From assembly GCA_963738545.1 (NCBI GenBank), contig CAVTXA010000007.1:806001-870000 (forward strand): DNA of 64,000 bases. Direction: 5' to 3'. A model generated the notes under the pieces. The model was not told the origin of the DNA. It saw nothing but the letters and a program-made list of their open reading frames with translations, and did not search any database. The DNA comes from Bog-756 sp963738545. GTDB taxonomy: Bacteria; Actinomycetota; Acidimicrobiia; Acidimicrobiales; RAAP-2. Positions 58,047-64,000 of the stretch are shown here, in pieces. Each line of letters opens with the position of its first letter. Position 1 is the first letter of the stretch. A program made the translations under genes and the position numbers.

Positions 58047-58880
58047 CTAGCGGGAGTTCCGTGGGTCGAGCTCGCCGGCGTCGTATGCCATCTTCACGTA
58101 GGCAGAAAAGTCCGGTCCGGCACGCAAGCAGTGGCCTCCGTCGACCGCAATCGTCTGTCCGGTGATCCACCGAGACTCATCGGATAGAAGGAATCGCGCC
58201 GTGTCCGCGATGTCCTCGGGTTGGCCCACACCGCCGAGTGGCGTATTAGCCACGTAGCTGTTCCAAACCGGTCCACCCCGCTCGATCCCCTCCATCACTT
58301 CGGTTGCCGTGAAACCTGGCTGAATGGCATTGAAGCGGATCTTCGCGCTGCCATACTCGTCGGCTGCATTTTTTACCATCGACTCGATCCCCGCTTTGGC
58401 CACAGGGTACGCACCAAAGTACGGGTGGGTTACATGTCCTGCGATAGAAGACATGGCGACAAAGGAGCCGCCACCGGCCACCGCTAGGTAGGGCACGGCA
58501 TGCTTGATGCACAACATGGTTCCGACCACGTTCAGGTGGAGGACTCGGACGAACTCACTCTCCGCTTGGAGATGGTAGGGCGCAAGGCCTCCGCCTCCCC
58601 CGGCGTTGGCGACCACTCCGTTGAGGCCGCTACCGAACTCGACCGCCGCCTCCACCACTCGGGCTACTTCACTTTCGACTGTGACGTCGGCCACGACGGT
58701 CCTCACCTCGCCGCCCGACGTTCGGATGTGATCGGCGACTGTCTCCAGCTTGCTCTCCGTGCGCCCACAGATGGTGACTAGGGCCCCTTCCTTGGCGGCC
58801 TTCTTGGCGCAGGCAGCGCCGATACCGGTGCCGCCGCCGGTGACCATCACTGATCGCGCCTCGAGGGATCGGGTCGTCAT
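58047..58880 (-). CDS. Short-chain dehydrogenase/reductase
   Basis: 277 residues. VMVTGGGTGIGAACAKKAA, NAG in GVVANAGGGGGLAPYHLQAE, AMSSIAGHVTHPYFGAYPVA with Y-x-x-x-K (YPVAK), PGFTATEVMEGIERG and TGQTIAVDGGHCLR. NAD(P)-linked oxidoreductase; substrate unknown. It lies 45 bp after the other SDR gene. Confidence 0.9.
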   Translation of the reverse strand: MTTRSLEARSVMVTGGGTGIGAACAKKAAKEGALVTICGRTESKLETVADHIRTSGGEVRTVVADVTVESEVARVVEAAVEFGSGLNGVVANAGGGGGLAPYHLQAESEFVRVLHLNVVGTMLCIKHAVPYLAVAGGGSFVAMSSIAGHVTHPYFGAYPVAKAGIESMVKNAADEYGSAKIRFNAIQPGFTATEVMEGIERGGPVWNSYVANTPLGGVGQPEDIADTARFLLSDESRWITGQTIAVDGGHCLRAGPDFSAYVKMAYDAGELDPRNSR

Positions 58881-58925
58881 ATTCAGTCTCCTGGGTCGTG
58901 GGTCAGGGTTGGGAGGAAGCAGTGG

Positions 58926-59696
58926 TTACTTCGGAGGGAACCGCAGTGCGGCATCGAGGCGGATGACCTCGCCGTTCAAGTAGGAATTGCGAAGGACCAT
59001 CTCGACCGCCAGTGCGAACTCCACAGGGCGACCCATTCTTTTCGGAAATACGATGTCATTGGTCAATCGCTGCTTCAACTCCTCCGGTGCGCTCTCGAAC
59101 ACCGGTGTCAACATCGTGCCCGGTGCGATGGCGCAGACGCGTATGCCGAGAGGTGCCAAATCGCGGGCCATTGGCAGTGTCATTCCCGCAATCGCCGCCT
59201 TGGCGGCGGCGTAGGCCAGCTGACCGGCTTGGCCCTCCAGTCCTGCCAGGGACGACGTATTCACAATGACACCGCGCTGCCCGTCGGAATCAGGCTCATT
59301 GGAGGCCATCGCTGCCGCCGCCAGACGACTGACGTTGAAGGTGCCGAGGGCGTTGATCGCCATCGTGTAGACGAATGCATCCTTGTCGTGCGGGGAGCCA
59401 TCTCTAGACACCGTTCGTTGACTGCGAACGCCGCCCCCGGCGATGTTCACGAGCAATGCCATCGGACTCATCGACTGGGCGGCGCCGATGGCGCTGGCCA
59501 CGTCATCGTCGTCATTGATGTCCCCTCCAACGGCGGTAGTGCCAGCGCCGATCTCAGCCGACAGAGCCGTGGCCCCCTCCAGATTTCGATCGAAGATCGC
59601 CACGTCCATGCCGAGGGACACCAGGTGACGCACCGTGGCCGCGCCCAGTCCTCCGGCTCCGCCGGTGACGAGAGCGGATCGCCCAGATAGGTCCAT
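58926..59696 (-). CDS. Short-chain dehydrogenase/reductase, type II 3-hydroxyacyl-CoA dehydrogenase-like
   Basis: 256 residues. ALVTGGAGGLGAATVRHLVS, LVNIAGGGVRSQRTVS, IVNTSSLAGLEGQAGQLAYA with Y-x-x-x-K (YAAAK), APGTMLTPVFESAPEELKQR and LNGEVIRLDAALRFPPK. The N-terminal and C-terminal pattern resembles type II 3-hydroxyacyl-CoA dehydrogenases (HSD10 type), fitting a beta-oxidation step. Its ATG shares one base with the acyl-CoA ligase stop. Confidence 0.9.
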   Translation of the reverse strand: MDLSGRSALVTGGAGGLGAATVRHLVSLGMDVAIFDRNLEGATALSAEIGAGTTAVGGDINDDDDVASAIGAAQSMSPMALLVNIAGGGVRSQRTVSRDGSPHDKDAFVYTMAINALGTFNVSRLAAAAMASNEPDSDGQRGVIVNTSSLAGLEGQAGQLAYAAAKAAIAGMTLPMARDLAPLGIRVCAIAPGTMLTPVFESAPEELKQRLTNDIVFPKRMGRPVEFALAVEMVLRNSYLNGEVIRLDAALRFPPK

Positions 59697-61258
59697 CAGT
59701 GAACGAGCCGATCGCTACCGGTCCAGTAGCTGGCCCGCAGGGCCTTCTTGTCGGGCTTGCCCAGCGGACTCATCGGAATCGACTCGACGATGTCCACCGA
59801 TTTTGGCGCGTAGTGGGACCCCTTCCGGCTCTTGACCAGGGCGATCAGCTCGTCAGGATCCAAGGCGGCACCGTCTCGGAGGACGACCACTGCAGTGACA
59901 GCCTCCCCCCATTTCTCGTCGGGCACACCGACAACTGCTACGGCGGCGATACTGGGGTGGGTGGAGATTACGTCTTCGATCTCACGGGGAAAGACGTTGA
60001 AACCGCCTGACACGATCATGTCCTTCATGCGGTCCACGATCGTCAAGAATCCATCCCCGTCCTCCCTGGCCACATCGCCGGTGTGCAACCAATCGCCCGC
60101 GAGTGCTTCGCTCGTCTCATTCGGCTTGTTCCAGTAGCCCTTCATCACCAGAGGCCCCCGTACACATAGCTCGCCAGGTTGGCCCTTGGGAACCTCCCGT
60201 CCTTGTTTGTCTAAAAGACCTACGCGTATCCAGGGAACCGGCCGTCCACAGGACGCCAGCCGGGCGAGGTCCGTAGGGTCGTGTTCCTCCTTGCGCAGGA
60301 CGCAGACAGTCTGGGGACTCTCCGTCTGGCCGTAGAACTGAAAGAAGACGGGACCGAGCTTCTCAATCGCCTCTCGAAGGCGAACCGGGGACATCGGAGA
60401 GGCCCCGTAGAAGATCGTCTGCAAGCTGGACAGGTCGGCCTGGGCGAACCGGGGGTGATCGAGCAGGGCGTAGATCATGGATGGGACCAACATCGTGGTC
60501 GTTATCCGGTGCTGTTTGATGGCGTCGAGCACGGCACCTGCCTCGAAGCCAGGAATCACCACCATCGAACCGCCGCGCAGGAGCAGCGGAACGAACAATG
60601 AGGATCCGGCGTGACTCAGAGGGGTACACACCAGGTGACGGACCTCGGCGGGCCACTGCCACTCGGACACCATGATCTGGGCCATGGTTGCGCTGCCCCG
60701 ATAGGTGTTCATCACCCCCTTCGGCTTTCCGGTCGTGCCTCCGGTATAGGCCAGTGCCGAGAGATCCTCGCCGTTGACCAGCGGTGCGACGAGGTCTTGG
60801 GGCATAAAGCTGGCGGCCAAGGCCACCAGGTCCTCTCCGACGTCAGCCGCCCCGTAGGACAGGAGCCGCCCGAGACCCGGTACGCGCTGGCGAAGCGCTT
60901 CCGCTCGCTCAGCAAATGCGGGGTCAAAGATCAGCGTGTTAATTCCCGCATCTTCAAGCACATAGGCATGGTCTTCGAGTGAACCAAGTGGATGCAGCGG
61001 GGTATTTCGACAACCACCGACCATGACGGCTCCCATTGAGCACAGCACCTCTGGTCGATTCTTCGACAACGTGGCCACACCCTGGCCTTGGACGATTCCT
61101 CGCGAACGAAAGGCCTGAACGTACCGGCTAATTTGGTCTCGCATCTGGGCTGCGGTCCACACGTCCCCGTCGATGTACAGGCAGGGGTGGTCGCCATTGC
61201 GATCCAGAGCAGCGATGAGCAGGTCAGGAAGAAATCTCGGTCGGTAGAGCAGGCTCAC
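59696..61258 (-). CDS. Acyl-CoA ligase (AMP-binding, FadD-like)
   Basis: 520 residues. P-loop ALAYTGGTTGKPKGVMNTYR, FQFYGQTESPQTVCVLRKEE, GDWLHTGDVAREDGDGFLTI and the C-terminal SIPMSPLGKPDKKALRASY. Activates an acid to acyl-CoA. It overlaps the kinase-like gene by 4 bases and the SDR by 1 base. It differs from the ligase at 49073 in sequence, so the two probably act on different acids. Confidence 0.92.
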   Translation of the reverse strand: MSLLYRPRFLPDLLIAALDRNGDHPCLYIDGDVWTAAQMRDQISRYVQAFRSRGIVQGQGVATLSKNRPEVLCSMGAVMVGGCRNTPLHPLGSLEDHAYVLEDAGINTLIFDPAFAERAEALRQRVPGLGRLLSYGAADVGEDLVALAASFMPQDLVAPLVNGEDLSALAYTGGTTGKPKGVMNTYRGSATMAQIMVSEWQWPAEVRHLVCTPLSHAGSSLFVPLLLRGGSMVVIPGFEAGAVLDAIKQHRITTTMLVPSMIYALLDHPRFAQADLSSLQTIFYGASPMSPVRLREAIEKLGPVFFQFYGQTESPQTVCVLRKEEHDPTDLARLASCGRPVPWIRVGLLDKQGREVPKGQPGELCVRGPLVMKGYWNKPNETSEALAGDWLHTGDVAREDGDGFLTIVDRMKDMIVSGGFNVFPREIEDVISTHPSIAAVAVVGVPDEKWGEAVTAVVVLRDGAALDPDELIALVKSRKGSHYAPKSVDIVESIPMSPLGKPDKKALRASYWTGSDRLVH

Positions 61259-62337
61259 TGGCGTACCGCCCCCGATGCTTCACGTGGCCGTTCTCTTCGA
61301 GGCGAAACGGGACCTGAAGGGAGTGGGGTGTCGATACCAAGCTCTCGAAGGCCGACCCGTGTCAGTGGATCGATCGCGTAGGTCATCTCCAAGAGTCGCC
61401 AATCCTCCGAATACCCGGCATCGAAGAGATATCCGCCCACGAGCACGATGACTGCCATCTTCAGAGCCTGAAGTGCCCGATACCAAGACCGGTCGTGGGC
61501 CTCGAATCCGGTGAGCTCGGCCCATTGGGCGACGAGCTCATCCGTCGTCAAGGCACCGGGAAGACTCGTGAATGAACCCATGGTCCAAATGACCTCAGTC
61601 CAGCCGATGTCGGCCATTGGGTCTCCAACTGTGGCCATCTCCCAGTCGAAGACGGCACTGACGTCAGAGCCCACGAAAGCAAAGTTCCCGGGTTTTGAGT
61701 CTCCGTGAACAAGCGTGACCTTCGCACTGTGCTCGGGTTGCGCTTCCGTGATGGCTTCCACGAGCAGCTCGAGGGCTGGCAGTGGCCCGCGCTGCACACG
61801 CCGGATCTCTTCTGCCCAGTGTGCGATTTCACGTCCCAGATAATCGGAACCATCGGCAATCGCACTGAGGCCGGTGGCTTGGAGGTCGACTGTATGAATA
61901 GCTGCAATCTGCTCGACCACCCCTCTGCACATGCGGCAGATCCGCTGCGGATCGGTTGCCACCTCTTCAGGCACGACACGCTCGTAGACGGTGCCCGGCA
62001 GCACCTCCATGACGTAGAACTCCTGCCCGAGTACGTCGCTCGACGGCTCGAACCAGTAGACCCGGGGCGACCGAACCGGCGTAGATTCCAAACCGCGCAA
62101 CACCTCGAACTGCCGCTTCAGGTCGTAGGGCTCGAGCAGTCCCGGAGCGACCGGGCGAACCCGGATGCACACGTCATCACGATGGTCGCCGGCACCATCT
62201 GTCCAGTTCAGGGTGAGCAGAAGGGTTTCTGCAGAATGCCCCGTCGTGACCCGATCAAGACCCTCGATCCGGACATCACGGGCATCCGGCATCCGATCGG
62301 CGAACCAAGCCGCCAGGTGGTGCTCTGCAGTACCCAT
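61255..62337 (-). CDS. APH/ACAD10-like phosphotransferase family protein
   Basis: 360 residues. RVTTGHSAETLLLTLNWTDG, catalytic loop LVHGDSKPGNFAFVGS (H-x-D-x-x-x-x-N) and AVFDWEMATVGDPMADIGWT. A close paralogue of the gene at 23259. Inference as there: a possible 4-hydroxyacyl-CoA kinase, not a drug-resistance enzyme. Overlaps the ligase and touches the P450 by 1 base, so the four genes form one unit. Confidence 0.87.
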   Translation of the reverse strand: MGTAEHHLAAWFADRMPDARDVRIEGLDRVTTGHSAETLLLTLNWTDGAGDHRDDVCIRVRPVAPGLLEPYDLKRQFEVLRGLESTPVRSPRVYWFEPSSDVLGQEFYVMEVLPGTVYERVVPEEVATDPQRICRMCRGVVEQIAAIHTVDLQATGLSAIADGSDYLGREIAHWAEEIRRVQRGPLPALELLVEAITEAQPEHSAKVTLVHGDSKPGNFAFVGSDVSAVFDWEMATVGDPMADIGWTEVIWTMGSFTSLPGALTTDELVAQWAELTGFEAHDRSWYRALQALKMAVIVLVGGYLFDAGYSEDWRLLEMTYAIDPLTRVGLRELGIDTPLPSGPVSPRRERPREASGAVRQ

Positions 62338-63536
62338 CAGTTTGGGGTGAAGCGGATGTTGATCTGGTCATAGGCCCGGGCGAACGTAGCGGGCATGATC
62401 TTCGGCTCGTCCGGATCGACTAGCTCCCAGTCAGGCATTCGGCGCAGCAGTTCCTCGAACATGACCCTGATCTCGAGTCGCGCCAAATGAGCACCCAGGC
62501 AGAAGTGGGTCCCGAATCCGAAGGCCACATGGCGGTTGCCGCTTCGCTTTACATTGAGAACGTCTGGCTCGTCGAAGGCACGAGGATCCCGATTGGCCGA
62601 CGGATACAGCAGTAGGAGTTCATCACCGGCACCAATCTGCTGATCATGCAGCTCGTGGTCCACGGTTGCGGTGCGGCGCATATTGAGGACGGGTGACACC
62701 CAGCGAATGAACTCCTCCACCGCCGTGGTAGCGAGGAGTTTCGGATCGTCGATTAGAACCCGGCGTTGACCGGGCTGCAATGCCAATTCGCGAATCATGG
62801 ACCCAATCACCGTACGGGTTGTCTCGGCACCACCGTCGAGGACCAAGACCGTTTCGTCGAGGACCCGCTTAGTGTCCCATCCCTCGGTGTGTATCCATCG
62901 CGAGATCAAATCGTCCCGAGGGTCGGCCCGGCGCTGTTCGATCAACGGTACCGTGACAGCGGCCCAATCCTGCATGACCGAAATGACCTCAGGAGGGGTG
63001 GTGTGCGGCGGACCCGTCGGCGAGGTCTGTCCAGCCAGCAACATGACCCGCTCCGACCAGAACCGAACCCGCTCCCACATCTCGGGCGGATAGCCAAGGA
63101 GCTCCCCGATCATGATTGCCGGCAGACGCGAGGCGATCGCTTCTACTGCCTCGCATTCACCCAGCGGGAGAACTGCATCAAGGATCTCGGTGACGATCTG
63201 GCGAACGTGGTCTTCGTGGCTTCGTACCCCCCGCGGGGTGAAATTGCGCGAGACCAGATTGCGTTGCGCCTGATGTTCCGGATCGTCGGTGTTGATCATG
63301 GACTGATCCTGGGACTGGTCGATGTGTGGTCGCGAACCGTTGAAGGACGAGTACCTAGCACCGTCGCGCTCGACGGTCAGGACGTCCTCGTAGCGGGAGA
63401 TGGCCCAGATGCGCTGCACCGGATCCCAGAACACCGGTGCCTCGTCCCGCAGCCACCGATAGGCACTCCACGGATCGACGTAGAACTGCGGGTCGAGCAC
63501 ATTGATTGTGGGTGGAGACTCGAGCTTGGGCGTCAT
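62337..63536 (-). CDS. Cytochrome P450
   Basis: 399 residues. I-helix VLDGGAETTRTVIGSMIREL, K-helix E-x-x-R (VEEFIRWVSPVLNMRRTATV) and heme ligand HVAFGFGTHFCLGAHLARLE. It overlaps the lipocalin-like gene by 4 bases (GTG/ATG coupling at 63533-63536). Substrate unknown; it differs from the P450 at 29724, which suggests two oxidation steps or two substrates. Confidence 0.93.
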   Translation of the reverse strand: MTPKLESPPTINVLDPQFYVDPWSAYRWLRDEAPVFWDPVQRIWAISRYEDVLTVERDGARYSSFNGSRPHIDQSQDQSMINTDDPEHQAQRNLVSRNFTPRGVRSHEDHVRQIVTEILDAVLPLGECEAVEAIASRLPAIMIGELLGYPPEMWERVRFWSERVMLLAGQTSPTGPPHTTPPEVISVMQDWAAVTVPLIEQRRADPRDDLISRWIHTEGWDTKRVLDETVLVLDGGAETTRTVIGSMIRELALQPGQRRVLIDDPKLLATTAVEEFIRWVSPVLNMRRTATVDHELHDQQIGAGDELLLLYPSANRDPRAFDEPDVLNVKRSGNRHVAFGFGTHFCLGAHLARLEIRVMFEELLRRMPDWELVDPDEPKIMPATFARAYDQINIRFTPN

Positions 63537-64000
63537 GCGTGTGCCACCTTCCGATCGGAGTCCGCGGTCAGCCCGAACTCGGGCCAGACGCCGGTGATGA
63601 GGCTTTCCATGATGCCGTAGCCGACGGAATCACCTTCTCGGACACGGATGGGCGTATCCCGAAGTTGGCCGAGTTGGCCCAGATGCTCGTCGTCCCAGCA
63701 GTCGGCAATGTGCTCGCCAGCGAGCTGCATGGGTCCGGACCATGACCCATGAATGTGCCCTTTCCACGAACCGTACCCGGCCGTCTTCAGGAAGAATCCG
63801 GACTGCCCGACGGCTTCGACTTCGATCAACCGCTCCTCGCCACTATCCATGACAAGATGCAACTCGCCCCCTTGCACAAATCGAGTGTGAGTGTCGTACC
63901 TCATACGAGGATCAGCCGATCGCACGCGCTGCTGACTTCCGTCTCCCTCGTTGACGTAGGCGGACGTGTACTTCCATGGGCCATCGGTGATGAAAATAGC
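63533..64000 (-). CDS. Lipocalin-like conserved protein, C-terminal part (runs off the right edge)
   Basis: At least 155 codons are in the window. The frame is open to the last base and begins inside the window as IFITDGPWKYTSAYVNEG, so the N-terminus is missing. The C-terminal VGYGIMESLITGVWPEFG resembles the end of the protein at 24606 (TGHGIFELLVQGNRY), so it is probably a paralogue. It is the first gene of the P450-kinase-ligase-SDR operon. Confidence 0.75.
   Translation of the reverse strand, partial: AIFITDGPWKYTSAYVNEGDGSQQRVRSADPRMRYDTHTRFVQGGELHLVMDSGEERLIEVEAVGQSGFFLKTAGYGSWKGHIHGSWSGPMQLAGEHIADCWDDEHLGQLGQLRDTPIRVREGDSVGYGIMESLITGVWPEFGLTADSDRKVAHA

Overview
The window looks like a chromosomal segment of an actinobacterium, most likely an uncultured member of the Acidimicrobiia. 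The grounds are the high G+C content, many GTG and TTG starts, 4-base GTGA/ATGA gene overlaps, and a gene set rich in acyl-CoA ligases, acyl-CoA dehydrogenases, P450s, SDRs, amidohydrolases and a Liv-type transporter. This assignment is an inference; there is no rRNA or complete tRNA in the window.

Layout. 1-8.5 kb: housekeeping and detoxification genes (three VOC proteins, a 3-methyladenine DNA glycosylase, a cysteine-less peroxiredoxin-like protein with a decayed relative nearby, a GH15 glycosidase, a FAD oxidoreductase, a tandem muconolactone-isomerase protein, an SDR). 8.7-15.3 kb: an accessory island. Its core (about 9.85-15.26 kb) is a row of small toxin-antitoxin or cryptic two-gene cassettes. 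They are separated by five direct repeats that I read as the 3' half of a tRNA-Glu(CUC) gene on the minus strand (anticodon arm, variable loop, T arm, acceptor 3' strand). Each repeat is followed by one of two families of ~125-145 bp tail. The cassettes hold RHH/Doc, VapBC, an unknown HTH pair, HigBA and a BrnT/RelE-like pair, and most appear to have a promoter giving a leaderless mRNA. No integrase is visible.

15.3-46 kb: a catabolic and uptake region. It contains a secreted SGNH esterase, a thiolase-like/DUF35 pair, carboxylesterases, three paralogous periplasmic binding proteins, a rare LivH-LivM-LivG fusion with separate LivF, APH-like kinase, P450, ALDH, SDRs, class III CoA-transferase, SMP-30 lactonase, amidohydrolases and a TetR regulator. 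46-64 kb: an acyl-CoA ligase/two acyl-CoA dehydrogenase/amidohydrolase operon, two more amidohydrolases, a second TetR, a DUF427-thioesterase fusion, a methyltransferase, and a tightly overlapping operon of lipocalin-like protein, P450, APH-like kinase, acyl-CoA ligase and SDR.

Working together, these genes suggest uptake of a hydrophobic or esterified carboxylic compound, ester hydrolysis, P450 and dehydrogenase oxidation, CoA activation and beta-oxidation-like or retro-aldol side-chain cleavage. The substrate cannot be named from sequence; terpenoid or steroid-like compounds are plausible. A palindromic motif close to TTGACGTCRAYWTCAA recurs in intergenic regions from 18 to 51 kb and may define one regulon.
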